A program made the position numbers and the translations under genes. A stretch of 64,000 nt of DNA from Sinorhizobium fredii. GTDB taxonomy: Bacteria; Pseudomonadota; Alphaproteobacteria; Rhizobiales; Rhizobiaceae. The stretch spans positions 248,001-312,000 of the forward strand of contig NZ_CP024309.1 in the NCBI RefSeq assembly GCF_002944405.1, written 5' to 3'. Within the stretch, counting starts at the first letter, position 1, and the number at the start of each line of letters is the position of its first letter. The notes beneath the pieces were generated by a model. The model searched no databases. It was not told the origin of the DNA and was given only the letters and a program-made list of their open reading frames with translations. Shown piece after piece: positions 34,928-45,240 of the stretch.

Positions 34928-37111
34928 TTAATTTGCCTTTCCTGGTTTCATTGCGAGCCGCCGGCGGTGCAGCACCGGTTCGGTATAGCCGTTCGGCTGT
35001 TCGCGGCCCTTGAGCACCAGATCCAGCGCCGCCTGGAAGGCGATCGAATCGTCGAATCGGCCGGCCATCGGGTGATAGTTCGGATCGCCGGCATTCTGCC
35101 GGTCAACGATCTCCGCCATGCGCTTCATCGTCTCGACGATCTGCGCCTTGCTGACGATGCCGTGGTGCAGCCAGTTGGCCATGTGCTGGGCCGAGATGCG
35201 CAGCGTCGCGCGGTCTTCCATCAGACCGACATTGTTGATGTCGGGCACCTTGGAGCAACCGACACCCTGGTCGATCCAGCGCACCACATAGCCGAGAATC
35301 CCCTGGGCGTTGTTGTCGAGTTCGCGCTGGATTTCCTCTTCCGTCCAGTTCGGCCGCGCCGCCACGGGCACCGAGAGGATATCCGCGAGCTTGGCCCGTG
35401 GCCGGCTCTTGAGACCTGCCTGAACCTCAGCGACGTTGACGCGGTGGTAATGCGTCGCATGCAGCGTCGCCGCCGTCGGCGAGGGAACCCAGGCGGTGTT
35501 GGCGCCGGCCTTCGGATGGGCGATCTTCTGCTCGAGCATCGCAGCCATCAGGTCGGGCATGGCCCACATGCCCTTGCCGATCTGGGCATGCCCGGAAAGC
35601 CCGCATTCGAGGCCGATATCGACGTTCCAGTTCTCATAGGCGCCGATCCAGGCGGCCTGCTTCATGTCGCCCTTGCGGATCATCGGGCCGGCTTCCATCG
35701 AGGTGTGTATCTCATCGCCGGTGCGGTCGAGGAAGCCGGTGTTGATGAAAACGACGCGCTCGCGGGCGGCTCGGATGCATTCCTTGAGGTTGACGGTGGT
35801 GCGCCGTTCCTCGTCCATGATGCCCATCTTGATCGTGTTTTCCGGAAGCCCAAGTGCGGCCTCGACGCGCGCAAAAATCTCGCAGGCGAAGGCCACTTCC
35901 TCGGGCCCATGCATCTTCGGCTTGACCACATACATCGAACCCGAGCGCGAGTTTGCCCGCCGGCCATTCGGGCCAATGTCGTGAAGCGCGATCAGCGCCG
36001 TCACCATGGCGTCCATGAGGCCTTCGGGTACCTCGCGGCCGTCACGGTCGAGGATCGCCGGGTTGGTCATCAGATGCCCGACATTGCGCACCAGCATCAG
36101 CGAACGGCCGGGCAGCGTCAGCGTAGTGCCGTTCGGCGCGGTGAAGACACGGTCGGCGTTCAGCGTCCGGGTGAAGGTCCGGCCGCCCTTGGCGACCTCT
36201 TCCTCGAGGTCCCCCTTCATCAGCCCGAGCCAGTTGCGATAGACGACGACCTTGTCCTCGGCATCGACTGCCGCAATGGAGTCCTCGCAGTCCATGATCG
36301 TCGTTATCGCCGATTCGAGGATGACGTCGGAAATGCCGGCCGTATCGGCCTGGCCGATCGGCGTCTTCGCATCGAGGACGATGACGATGTGGAGATTGTT
36401 CTGGCGCAGAACGATCTCGGAGGGCGCCGCTGTGGTGCCGGAATAGCCGGCGAACTGAGCCGGATTGCGAAGCGTCGTCCTGGCGCCGCTCGCCAAGGTC
36501 AGCGAGAGAGTTGGCCCGTCAATTGCCAGTCCGGCGACGTCGCTCCAGCGGCCTGTCGCGAGCGGCGCGCTCGCATCGAGAAAGTCCCGGGCCCAGGCAA
36601 TGACCTTGGCACCGCGCGCCGGATTATAGCCCTTGCCGCGCTCGGCTCCGTCCCTATCGGCAATGGCGTCGGTGCCGTAGAGCGCGTCATAGAGCGAACC
36701 CCAGCGTGCATTGGCGGCGTTCAGCGCATAGCGGGCGTTCATCACCGGCACGACGAGCTGGGGCCCGGCGATCGTCGCGATCTCTGGGTCGACATTGGCG
36801 GTCGAGACGGAGAAATCCGGTCCCTCCGGCAGGAGATAGCCGATCTCTTTGAGGAAGGTCTGGTAGGCCTCCATATCGACGGGCGCGCCATGTTCGCGAT
36901 ACCAGGCATCGAGCTTGGCCTGGAGTTCGTCGCGCTTCGCGAGAAGCTCGCGATTTTTTGGCGCGAGATCATGCACGATCGAGGAGAATTTGAGCCAGAA
37001 GGTTAAGTTCTCGATACCGGTGCCTGGAAGAGCGTGGTCGCGAATGAAATTGTGCAATTCACGGGCGACCGTTAACCCGGCTTCCTTGATAACGGGAAAT
37101 ACGGGATACAT
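34928..37111 (-). CDS. glcB: Malate synthase G
   Basis: 727 residues from the ATG at 37111, chosen for its GGAG 6 bases upstream. It condenses glyoxylate with acetyl-CoA to malate in the cytosol. Family blocks include [80 protein letters not shown], and [40 protein letters not shown] has the usual active-site Cys and Asp context. Length is normal. It follows dadA closely (13 bases) and is controlled by the upstream glycine riboswitch, so it should remove glyoxylate made from glycine. Confidence 0.95.
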   Translation of the reverse strand: MYPVFPVIKEAGLTVARELHNFIRDHALPGTGIENLTFWLKFSSIVHDLAPKNRELLAKRDELQAKLDAWYREHGAPVDMEAYQTFLKEIGYLLPEGPDFSVSTANVDPEIATIAGPQLVVPVMNARYALNAANARWGSLYDALYGTDAIADRDGAERGKGYNPARGAKVIAWARDFLDASAPLATGRWSDVAGLAIDGPTLSLTLASGARTTLRNPAQFAGYSGTTAAPSEIVLRQNNLHIVIVLDAKTPIGQADTAGISDVILESAITTIMDCEDSIAAVDAEDKVVVYRNWLGLMKGDLEEEVAKGGRTFTRTLNADRVFTAPNGTTLTLPGRSLMLVRNVGHLMTNPAILDRDGREVPEGLMDAMVTALIALHDIGPNGRRANSRSGSMYVVKPKMHGPEEVAFACEIFARVEAALGLPENTIKMGIMDEERRTTVNLKECIRAARERVVFINTGFLDRTGDEIHTSMEAGPMIRKGDMKQAAWIGAYENWNVDIGLECGLSGHAQIGKGMWAMPDLMAAMLEQKIAHPKAGANTAWVPSPTAATLHATHYHRVNVAEVQAGLKSRPRAKLADILSVPVAARPNWTEEEIQRELDNNAQGILGYVVRWIDQGVGCSKVPDINNVGLMEDRATLRISAQHMANWLHHGIVSKAQIVETMKRMAEIVDRQNAGDPNYHPMAGRFDDSIAFQAALDLVLKGREQPNGYTEPVLHRRRLAMKPGKAN

Positions 37112-37124
37112 GTCTCGCTCCGTA

Positions 37125-38378
37125 TCAGGCGGCATGACGGGGTGTCACAGGCACGCTTTCAGCAACTACTTCCGCCAGTACGGCAGAAGTGGCTGCGGAC
37201 AGAGTCCAGCCAAGGTGTCCATGCCCAGTGTTGTAAAAAACGCCTGGCGCACGCCCTTTTCCCACACGTGGCATCATGTTGGGCATCATTGGCCGCAGGC
37301 CCGCCCATGGCACCACACGGTTCGTGCTAACGCTCGGAAACAGTTCACGGGTCCATTCGACTAAGGTCCTGATCCGGTCATCTCGAATATCGCGGTTGTG
37401 ACCATTGAATTCTGCTGTACCGGCAACGCGAAGGCGATCAGTGCCGAGCCGGCTGGTCACTATCTTGGCGCGGTCATCAAGCAGACTGACCCAAGGCGCA
37501 GCCAATTGCGCGTGTTCATCATCGAGGTGTACGGTAATTGAGTAGCCTTTGACCGGATAGATGTTGAGACGGTCGCCCAGCATTGCCGCGAGTTGACGGC
37601 TCGCGCAGCCCGCACATACTACTATGCCGTCCGCTTCCAAAACCTGGTCAACTGTTTCTCCAAGTCTGCCGTGAACCACATAAGACAATTGGAGCCGCTT
37701 CTTGCGATCGATTCGGCTAACAACTGCGTCATACTCTAGTTTAGCACCTAATTTTTCGCACGCCGTCGCCAAGCCCGTTGTGTATTTATGAATATCACCC
37801 GTTGAATCAGAAGGAGTAAAGAAGCCGGCGTAGAATTTTCCATGTAGAGCCGGCTCGATCGACGCAATCTCTTGTACGGCCACCGCTCGGCGGTCCAGCC
37901 CGCCCTCAGTGAGCATCTGGTTGACCTTTGTGGCGTGCTCGAAACCTTGCTTGTCCCAGTAGATATGGAGGATCCCACGACTAACATGGTCGAACTCGAT
38001 GCCCTCACGATCTGCAATGTCAAACATATATTGACGAGCGGAAATCGCCATTCGAGTCGTCGCGACGGTGTTTTCATGGTAGTTGGATATGTTAGAGACA
38101 AATTCGGCGAGCCAGCTGTACTTGTGCCACGTTGGAGATGGGTTCATAAGAAGTGGGGCGTCACGCTTGAGCATCCACTTGACCCCCTTGGTGACTGTCG
38201 ACCAGTGGTTCCAGACTTCAGCGTTGCTCGCAGATAACTGGCCGCCATTCGCGAACGACGTTTCCATCGCTGCGTACCGCTGGCGTTCAAGAATGGTCAC
38301 ATCGTAACCGAGCTTCAAAAGGGCATAGGCCGTCGATACGCCGGAAATCCCGGCGCCAATCACAGCAATCTTCGTCAT
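37125..38378 (-). CDS. dadA: FAD-dependent D-amino-acid dehydrogenase/glycine oxidase-type enzyme
   Basis: 417 residues from the ATG at 38378 with GGAG 6 bases upstream. N-terminal FAD motif [20 protein letters not shown], typical DadA blocks [40 protein letters not shown] and C-terminal [40 protein letters not shown]. DadA enzymes oxidise D-amino acids (D-alanine) at the inner membrane. Here the glycine riboswitch in front and malate synthase behind suggest that the amino donor is glycine, giving glyoxylate and ammonia. That substrate is an inference. Confidence 0.88.
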   Translation of the reverse strand: MTKIAVIGAGISGVSTAYALLKLGYDVTILERQRYAAMETSFANGGQLSASNAEVWNHWSTVTKGVKWMLKRDAPLLMNPSPTWHKYSWLAEFVSNISNYHENTVATTRMAISARQYMFDIADREGIEFDHVSRGILHIYWDKQGFEHATKVNQMLTEGGLDRRAVAVQEIASIEPALHGKFYAGFFTPSDSTGDIHKYTTGLATACEKLGAKLEYDAVVSRIDRKKRLQLSYVVHGRLGETVDQVLEADGIVVCAGCASRQLAAMLGDRLNIYPVKGYSITVHLDDEHAQLAAPWVSLLDDRAKIVTSRLGTDRLRVAGTAEFNGHNRDIRDDRIRTLVEWTRELFPSVSTNRVVPWAGLRPMMPNMMPRVGKGRAPGVFYNTGHGHLGWTLSAATSAVLAEVVAESVPVTPRHAA

Positions 38379-38431
38379 CTTCATCTCCAGAAAGAACAGT
38401 GGGTGCAGCCCTATTGGTCTGCGGCGCGTCC

Positions 38432-38606
38432 CCAAATCCGTCTCCTTTACCTGAGAGCTTAGCCGCGCTGATAAGCGGGCATTCCCCTTCGGTGGGCGTT
38501 GTGATGCCTCTCTCGAGATTGTTCGACCGAACGGTCACTTGTACCTGAGAGTTTCCTTGGGGTGCTCCGTCGGCGCCGGCGGTCAGCCAGTCTCTCCCGG
38601 TCAGCA
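38432..38606 (-). promoter_or_regulatory. Tandem glycine riboswitch (gcvT type)
   Basis: On the minus strand, GGGAGAGAC (about 38591-38599) and later CTCGAGAGAGG start two aptamers. Each ends with the hallmark CTCTCAGGTA (38542-38551 and 38449-38459), followed by AAGGAGACGGA after the second. This is the classical two-aptamer glycine riboswitch pattern. It ends about 55 bases before the dadA start. Glycine binding would raise expression of dadA-glcB-glcG. Confidence 0.9.
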
Positions 38607-38639
38607 TTGCGAACAGCCAGAATTTACCAGCAGTACGAT

Positions 38640-38950
38640 GAATAGAAAAACGCGAAAGCCACCATTCGCTGAGGGATATAAAGCAAAATGGATGGTATTT
38701 TGGAACACCGATTTCATGTGGTTCTACCAGGCATTGCGTCTGCTGCGCTAATTCTTAAGATCGTGACAAACGTAATCACGCTTAGCGGCTAGGGAATTCG
38801 TCTAGCTCTGCATATACACGTGGGTGCGCTTGTACTTCACACCGCAGTCTTTGTTCAGTCAAAGATTGCGCCGCTGTTCAGTTTGCAAAGCCGATGGTCC
38901 CATCGATCGGACCTCTGCTTTCATTTGTCGTTGCGGGGTTGCCAGTCTGA
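38640..38950. other. Upstream of riboswitch; no gene
   Basis: AT-richer stretch that should hold the promoter of the dadA operon. No coding frame or clear -35/-10 pair was assigned. Confidence 0.4.
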
Positions 38951-38951
38951 T

Positions 38952-39446
38952 TAGTTGAACAAAGCGAACGACGCGCGTCTCGCATATGCAGACTGTAAAT
39001 CAGCGTGAACAGCCGACCTGCCGTGTTTTCGTCTATGCTGACTTTGTTGGGCAGACGTTCTCTAAGCAGGTTGGCCGCTTCGTTGTGGATGCCACGGCGA
39101 CCCATGCCGATCGCCTCCAGACGCTCGGGTCCCGGCCGACAAATTGCACGTAGTAACTTTCGCAACTGCGGGTGTAATTCTTGATGAGCCGGCGGAAAGG
39201 GGTCAGCGAAAGATAATTGCTGACGATATGTCGCCCGCTTTGATCGTTGACATGGAGTGCCAATCGTCCTTCCGCGGTTTCGATCCTAAGACGGTATGGT
39301 CCGCCGTCGTGGCCGATCGGCGTGAAGGTGTTGGATTCCAGAAGATCGATGTTCGCAAGCGCCTGCTCACGCTCTATACGAGCGTCGCGGCTATTGAGCC
39401 AGCTATCGGGGGTAACATCACAGAGACGGAACTCAGTGCTGGCCAT
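38952..39446 (-). pseudogene. UPF0262 family protein (copy 3, frameshifted)
   Basis: From [20 protein letters not shown] the frame gives [40 protein letters not shown] and [20 protein letters not shown]. It then shifts near 39130, and [35 protein letters not shown] continues in another frame. One frameshift only. It is more diverged from copies 1 and 2 than they are from each other. Confidence 0.8.
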
Positions 39447-39714
39447 CCCCTGCTCTCCCTTCGCATCGTTTGGGCATACATCGCGACGCCGCCGGCGATG
39501 CAACGCCCCGGAGTCTTTTCCTGCGAAGTGTCTGTACATCGTTCACTTGCCGAGCTGTATTCACACCTACCCCCGGCGGCAGAATCGCGCGGAGGATTAC
39601 CTCATGCTCTAGGCCGCGCTCGACCTACATGAAATGCCGGCTTCTTGTATTTGGGAACCTGCTTAGCGACGTTTGGTGACTATATTCACCAAGCCTTGGA
39701 TAGGACCCGGACAA

Positions 39715-40263
39715 TCAGTAAGTCGGAGGTGTAATGGCGCTCAGAATCTCGCTGTGGCCGTTGTGGACATTCCGAAATCGATGCGGCAGTCGGCTGTCAA
39801 AATAGTAACCATCTCCTGGTTTTAGAACTCGTTTTTGGTTTCCTACCGTAACTTCCACCATACCAGATAACACCATGCCCGCTTCTTGAGCTGTATGAGT
39901 GAATTCCTCGCCGCTATCCGCCCCTGGCGCGTACCTCTCGTGCAACATAAGCAGTTGTCGGTTGGGGTGATCCAAGCCTATGACGCGATAGGAAATTGTA
40001 TCAATCTTTCCAATTTCCGGCAGTTCGGTTGACGCATAGAACGGCGAATACGGTAGGCTCGACTGCAGATCAGAAAAGAAACCAGTTAGAGTCGTACCAA
40101 GCGCGTCCAGAACAGCGCCCAAAGTGTCGATGGAAGGGCTCATTTTATCTCGCTCAATGAGAGATATGGTTGAATGAGATATGCCCGAACGAGACGCAAG
40201 TTCTCTTACGCCAAGGTCCCGTCGGCGACGCAGTTCACGCAACTTGCTTCCAATCTTCGGCAT
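39715..40263 (-). CDS. XRE-family regulator with cupin domain
   Basis: 182 residues. Residues 5-62 are an HTH of the XRE type (KLRELRRRRDLGVRELASRS, SHSTISLIERDKMSPSIDTL). Residues about 105-178 form a cupin domain (EEFTHTAQEAGMVLSGMVEV, LKPGDGYYFDSRLPHRFRNV). Such regulators sense a small metabolite in the cupin and often control amine or amino-acid catabolism (PuuR type). It is transcribed divergently from the hisD-like gene with a 175-base gap, so that gene is the likely target. Confidence 0.88.
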   Translation of the reverse strand: MPKIGSKLRELRRRRDLGVRELASRSGISHSTISLIERDKMSPSIDTLGAVLDALGTTLTGFFSDLQSSLPYSPFYASTELPEIGKIDTISYRVIGLDHPNRQLLMLHERYAPGADSGEEFTHTAQEAGMVLSGMVEVTVGNQKRVLKPGDGYYFDSRLPHRFRNVHNGHSEILSAITPPTY

Positions 40264-40438
40264 TCGTCAGTCCTTGTACAATTTAGTCCGAGATTATTAC
40301 CCCACGATGAAACGAGACCATCAAGAGTGTAATCGCGGACTTTCCTGGTGATCATACTGAACGCGGGGGGTACTGGGCAATTGTCGGACTGCTCCAGTTG
40401 CAGGATGCTGGCGTCCATCATCCCACATTGGAGGTCGT

Positions 40439-41707
40439 ATGTCGTCGCGTCTTGAAGCATTGAAAGGCAGATTTACCCAGATCAAACAACCGTCTCGGGA
40501 TGCCGTCTCAGACACAGCCCCGGTCGAGAAAACCGTCAAGGACATCATTGCGGCCGTCCGCGATCGGGGAGACGCTGCGGTTCGCGAATACTCCCTTGCC
40601 TTCGACAAGGCTGACATCACTAACTTCGAGGTCACAGAGGACGAGAAGCGGCAGGCCGTTACTGATCTCGATCCTCAGACCCGCCAAGACACTGAATTTG
40701 CCATCGCGAATGTGCGTCGCTTCGCGGAAGCCCAGTTGGGCACCATTTTGCCGCTCGAGATCGAGAGCCTCCAGGGGCTTCACCTCGGTCATCGAGTCAT
40801 CCCGATCGAGACTGTCGGTTGTTATGTGCCGGGCGGACGTTACCCGCTTCTGTCTGCCCCCGTAATGACCATTGTGCCGGCGAAGGTCGCAGGCTGCGAC
40901 CAGGTCATCGCATGCCTTCCGCCAAACGCCCACCCCGCTATGATCGCCGGTTGCTACCTTTCGGGTGCCGACCGCATCTTCCGTGTTGGCGGTGCCCAGG
41001 CAATTGCGGCCATGGCATATGGTACCGAAACGATTCCAGCGGTCGATGCCGACTTGGCCAAGCGTCAGGTATTTGGCCAAGTCGGCATCGACCAACTCGC
41101 CGGGCCGAGTGAAATCTTTATCGTTGCTGACGAAACGGCGAACGCATCGACGATCGCAACCGATCTGCTGGCGCAGGCCGAACATGACATCCGCACCCGT
41201 GTTGGCCTCGTGACGACTGATCGAAAGCTTGCTGAAGACGTTCTCCAGGAAGTCGAAAAGCAACTGGAGGACCTGCCGACGGCTCCTGTGGCAGGTGCAG
41301 CATGGAAGGATTATGGCGAGATTACCGTTGTTGAAGACGAAGAGGCGATGATCGCCTATTCGGATTACATTGCAACGGAGCATCTCCAGGTCCACACCCG
41401 TAATCCGCAGGCAACCGCTAAGAAGCTTCGCAACTACGGCTCGCTCTTTATCGGTGAACTTGCCAGCGTCGTCTATTCCGACAAGTGCTGCGGTACGAAC
41501 CACACCTTGCCAACGATGGCTGCGGGTCGTTACACGGGCGGTCTTTGGGTCGGTTCCTACGTGAAGATTGCCACCCACCAATGGCTGGACGAGCGCGGTG
41601 TTGCTGCTGTGGCTCCGGCCGCCGTGCGCCAGAGTGCGACCGAAAAATTGGAGGGCCACCGGCGTGCTGCCGCGCTGCGGCTTAGCCCCAAACAAATGGT
41701 CAGTTAG
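40439..41707 (+). CDS. Histidinol dehydrogenase-family protein with a lost KxxGPGN motif
   Basis: 422 residues, start chosen at ATG 40439 with GGAGG 6-7 bases upstream. Family blocks: PVEKTVKDIIAAVRDRGDAA, GCYVPGGRYPLLSAPVMTIV, GGAQAIAAMAYGTETIPAVD, GQVGIDQLAGPSEIFIVADE, LLAQAEHDIRTRVGLVTTD, ATEHLQVHTRNPQ, GTNHTLPTMAAGRYTGGLWV. It oxidises histidinol or a similar amino/sulfo-alcohol with NAD; the second is plausible for such plasmid copies. The segment between VD and AKRQVFG is about 9 residues shorter than normal and lacks the conserved KIxGPGN motif, exactly where a 21-bp inverted repeat lies. Activity is doubtful. Confidence 0.85.
   Translation: MSSRLEALKGRFTQIKQPSRDAVSDTAPVEKTVKDIIAAVRDRGDAAVREYSLAFDKADITNFEVTEDEKRQAVTDLDPQTRQDTEFAIANVRRFAEAQLGTILPLEIESLQGLHLGHRVIPIETVGCYVPGGRYPLLSAPVMTIVPAKVAGCDQVIACLPPNAHPAMIAGCYLSGADRIFRVGGAQAIAAMAYGTETIPAVDADLAKRQVFGQVGIDQLAGPSEIFIVADETANASTIATDLLAQAEHDIRTRVGLVTTDRKLAEDVLQEVEKQLEDLPTAPVAGAAWKDYGEITVVEDEEAMIAYSDYIATEHLQVHTRNPQATAKKLRNYGSLFIGELASVVYSDKCCGTNHTLPTMAAGRYTGGLWVGSYVKIATHQWLDERGVAAVAPAAVRQSATEKLEGHRRAAALRLSPKQMVS
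41041..41093. repeat. Perfect 21-bp inverted repeat inside the hisD-like gene
   Basis: Left arm 41041-41061 (core GTCGATGCCGACTTGGCCAA), 11-base loop, right arm 41073-41093 exactly complementary. The right arm encodes the native FGQVGID segment; the left arm takes the place of the codons for the missing KIxGPGN motif. Confidence 0.95.
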
Positions 41708-42069
41708 GTGACCCACATATAGGGCGCCCGCGCCCACCCTCGGAGGCGCACGTCGGATGCTTCAGAAGAACTTGATTCGGCCTAGACGACACCAAACGCG
41801 TGATTTCGAGGTCCGTTCGGTTCGATGGAATTGTTCCACCATCTGGCATGAATCGGCGGCGGCAAAACGACCGCTTGGTCGATTGCCGTCGCCTCAGAGG
41901 TGATCGAGGCACCTCATATTAAATTGGACGACCCTAGGAGATCGACAGAGGCAGTAATCCTCGCTGCCTCATTTTAGGAGGAGGCTTGCCGTGACAGGCG
42001 TGCTCGATTTTTCAAAGCAGCCGTACCAAATGCCACAACCAAGGGGCATGCCTTGTTCCTGGCCCAAGG
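41708..42069. other. Intergenic; weak terminator at 41948-41975
   Basis: A GAGGCAG/CTGCCTC stem with 9-base loop followed by ATTTT (41948-41975) may end transcription from the hisD-like gene. No other gene is seen. Confidence 0.45.
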
Positions 42070-42499
42070 GCTTGTGCCAACCAAGATGCTTGGGTCCCGC
42101 AGGCCGACGGAGTTTGGTTCAGGCCACTTCTGCTTTCAGTCAGCGAGGGATATTACGTTAATCTTCTTCGAGTGACCAAATCCGGAGTGCTTTCTAGGCA
42201 CCGCCATAGCGGCCCGGTTCATGCGTTGGTACTTCGGGGAACGTGGCGATATCTGGAACACAATTGGATCGCCAACGCAGGGGACTATGCTTTCGAGCCG
42301 CCGGGCGAAACTCATACGCTCGTGGTGCCTATTGCCCGAGATAATCACGCTATTCCATGTGAGCGGTGGCTACGTCTACGTTGATCCCCAGAGCGTTCCC
42401 TTGGGGTACGAGGACGTATTCACCAAGCTTGCATCTGCTTCGCGCCACTACGAAGCGCTTGGCTCGGGTGAGAGTTTTGTAGAGCAGTTTGTTCGTTAG
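42070..42499 (+). pseudogene. Cupin-domain protein (dihydroxyacetophenone dioxygenase-like), frameshifted
   Basis: One frame reads DAWVPQADGVWFRPLLLSVS, EGYYVNLLRVTKSGVLSRHR and PVHALVLRGTWRYLEH, with metal-binding HRH and later EPPGETHTLVVP. A shift near 42335 moves the rest (ITLFHVSGGYVYVDPQSVPL, GYEDVFTKLASASRHYEALG) into another frame ending at 42499. The 5' end lacks a proper start. Family members cleave carbon-carbon bonds with a metal; this gene is broken. Confidence 0.65.
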
Positions 42500-42590
42500 C
42501 AATTTGCCTTCTTCGCGAGCCGCCTGAGTGCCGTTCCGTCGTAATCTGCCCGCAACGATATCGCTTCGTCATGCCAACCTCCGTTTGGCA

Positions 42591-42990
42591 CGTAAGCGGT
42601 GCATTGACCCCGTCTGGCGATAGCGGGTTATCGGGCTTGAACCTATGTCCGAACATAGAACGTTCCATATGATCGAAGCCGTTGCGAGTTCAAGGCTCAG
42701 GCGGTAGCCGAGAGCATGGAGCCCGGTGCGAGCGTTTCGGCGATAGCGAGGCGCATAGGGATCGACCCATCGCAGTTGTTCACATGGCGGCGCAATGCCC
42801 GTCTGAAAGCGGAGGCCGCTGTCGATACGGCTCGGGACGAAAGCTCCACCGCGGACATCATGATCGGCGACTGTGATCCGCGTGAATGTCGGGATCGACG
42901 AGCCCATCTCGTCAGGCTGATCCCCGCGGTACGCTCTGCATGATCCCGGCTGGTACGAAGGTCTTCTTGGCCAGTCATCCGGTCGACTTT
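42591..42990 (+). mobile_element. IS66 left end with tnpA and start of tnpB
   Basis: Terminal GTAAGCGGTGCATTG at 42591, then a TnpA-like frame (QAVAESMEPGASVSAIARRI, GIDPSQLFTWRRNARLKAEA) to about 42940, then the TnpB start MIPAGTKVFLASHPVDF at 42941. The rest of the element is cut off by the next recombinase block. Confidence 0.75.
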
Positions 42991-43068
42991 CCGCAATTAT
43001 GTGAAGCGTGCAGTTATGTGGAGTCCGCCGCGGCAATTGCTTGCCGCCTGCGGCGTTTGAGAGTGGGA

Positions 43069-44346
43069 TTACTCGACATAATTTGTCGATCGTCCGATGG
43101 ACTTCAGCATCGCGAGCAGCTTGTCGGGAGCAGCAAAGCGACCCGGCTTGAGCGACGGCGGTGCCATCGCGGCAAGCGCCTCCAGTTTTCGGTTGGATCG
43201 TTCCCGGAAAGGGGAGTGCGACCTCGTTGATTGGCCTTCGCTGCCCGACAAGCTGGGGAGCAAGGCTGTGGCGCAGGAGATGCGCACCGGCGCCCCCCCG
43301 AGTTCGACCCCGTCATGCCGCAACCGCTTCCGCACGATCCTTGAAACAGGCGCCGCACTCTTGAACGGTCCCACCGGCAGCGTGAACGACAGGAACAGAT
43401 ACGGACTATCCACCTTCGGTCGAGCGCGCAGGATGTAATCGGCGAGTGCGGCCCCGGTCTCCTCGAGGAGTGGCACCACCCGATCACGCTTGCCCTTGGC
43501 CCGCCGGACAAAAACCTCGCCAGTCAGTACGCCAGTCGATATCCCGCAGCCGAATGGCGCGTAACTCGCCGTTGCGAATGCCCGTGGTGGCGAGCAGCAG
43601 CAGGACGGCTCGATCGCGGATGTCGACCGGCGTCGTTGCGCCGATTGCATCGATCGCGTGCCGAACGTCATCCCATGCAAGGCGAGGCGGCAAATGCGCC
43701 AAACGCCAAGAGGGCATTCTTGGGACGACGCGGGCGAGATCTTAATGGCGACCAGCCCAATATAAAACCGAAGAAATGTTCGAATGTGAGAAGTCGCCGC
43801 CGTGCGACTGCCGGAGGTCGCCGATAGTGACAGCCGATGCTCGACAGCAGCAAGGACCTGCCCAGCCGTCAACGCCTCGAGGTTCTGGTCGGGATGATGA
43901 TGGCGGAACCAATCCAGAAAGCGGCGGCCGCCCAGAAGAACGCCTTCGCGGGTGTTCGGCTCTAGCCCCCGCACCCGATGCAGGTAGTCCGAAAAGGAGG
44001 CCAGAAGCGGAGCATCCGGATCACACTCTTCACTTGGAACAGAAACAATGAACCGCTCCGGAGCCACTCGCCGTGCGTGTCCTAGCGCCGATACTGCCCC
44101 AATGCGCGAATCCGTAGTAAATGTGCGCAAATAGCTATCGACGACATCTTGATGGATCGGCATCGGACCGCAGCGCGTCCCGGCAAACTGGCGAAAGCGC
44201 GCAATTCGGCTCAGATAGATCTTGGCCGACGCTCGTTTGTAACCAAGCGCGAGAAAATGCTCCGCGAGGCGATCCATCTCGCCACCGAGCGCACCACTAC
44301 GCAGGCGCTTGAGCACCCCACCATCCGAAAAATAGAACTCGAGCAT
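43069..44346 (-). pseudogene. Tyrosine recombinase (RIT/y4r-type), frameshifted
   Basis: N-terminal core-binding part LAEHFLALGYKRASAKIYLS, APLLASFSDYLHRVRGLEPN, HIRTFLRFYIGLV is normal. The frame is then lost between about 43760 and 43500, where the catalytic start (LAWDDVRHAIDAIGATTPVD, LLLLATTGIRNGELRAIRLR) lies in another frame. It returns for FVRRAKGKRDRVVPLLEETG and is lost again before the HLLRHSLAPQLV box. Resembles the recombinases that occur in threes in rhizobial symbiotic plasmids. Inactive as read. Confidence 0.75.
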
Positions 44347-44405
44347 ATTACCCCTTCGGAATAGCGGCGCAGGGGGATCCCACACCCTCCGAGAGGCACG
44401 AAATA

Positions 44406-45160
44406 TTATGTGGCGGAGAATTCCAGATTTGGCAGGCCGCGGCTGGCGCCGAGACGGCGTCCGCCACATAATCTCGCTCGACGCATAAATAGGGTTATGT
44501 GCCGAGCCACATAACCTGCTGCCGGTTTTGAGCCGCGTCTTGGCCAGGCTTGTATAGGCCGGTAGCCATCAACCTGCAGGATGCCGCTGAATCCGGCGAT
44601 GTGACGCGCTACGCAGTCGGCGCCTCTGCTGTCCTCAAAACGATAGGCAACCATCGGCGGGCTGGTTCCACCGTAGGGTCGATCATCGCGTGCATCGGCC
44701 CACAGCCAGGCCTTGGTGGTTTTCCCGGAAGGCAAGGGTGGGCAAGGTCGTCTCGTCGGCGAAGACCCTTTCGCCCTCACTTAACGCGCTCCAGGATATA
44801 ATCGGCGAGCATCTGCAATTCGAAGCCCAGATGCCCCATCCACTGCGCGATCAACGACCGGCTGACCTCGACGCCATCGCGCAAATAGATCGCCTCCTGC
44901 CGGTAAAGCGGAAGACCGTCGGCGTGTTCGACACGGCGATGTAGGCGAGCAGCCGCTCCGTCGGCAGGCCGCTTTCGATGTCCCCGGCCGCGCGGTCGAG
45001 TGCGCTCTGGATTGCCGAAAGGCCGGTTTCGACCTCCTCGAAAGCAAAGGACACCTGTTCGTCGTTGACGGCCGCTCGTTGGCACTTTTCTCGACGGCCT
45101 TCAGCCGGGCGACCGAACATACGCTCGATGACGTTGCGCTGCTTGTAGACAGCGCGTACT
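44406..45160 (-). pseudogene. IS66 TnpC, heavily decayed
   Basis: Fragments in three frames: EQVSFAFEEVETGLSAIQSA near 45050, AYIAVSNTPTVFRFTGRRR near 44900, WADARDDRPYGGTSPPMVAY and FSGILQVDGYRP near 44560-44700. Order is right for TnpC. The catalytic C-terminus is absent. Confidence 0.7.
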
Positions 45161-45184
45161 AGACCTTGCAGTTTCGACGTGGCG

Positions 45185-45240
45185 GGATCACGGCCGCGGT
45201 ACCGCGCTCGTGAGCGGCTTCGCTACCGCCGAGCTACACC
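45185..45240. repeat. IS256-type end sequence (second copy)
   Basis: CGGCTTCGCTACCGCCGAGCTACACCACC matches 12496-12528 next to the IS256 remnant apart from a few bases, so this is another solo end of that element. Confidence 0.55.

Noticed and set aside
34793..37006. A 737-codon plus-strand frame over malate synthase
   Set aside because: It is the antisense shadow of glcB; composition is His/Arg/Asp-rich without any domain, and glcB is clearly the coding strand.
37125..38435. Longer start for dadA at 38435
   Set aside because: That start lies at the end of the riboswitch and has no ribosome site; the ATG at 38378 has GGAG at the right distance.
38287..38607. Protein-coding frame on the riboswitch strand
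   Set aside because: The frame coincides with the riboswitch and the dadA start and shows no protein-like features.
40508..41737. Long minus-strand frame over the hisD-like gene
   Set aside because: Shadow of the plus-strand gene; no family match.
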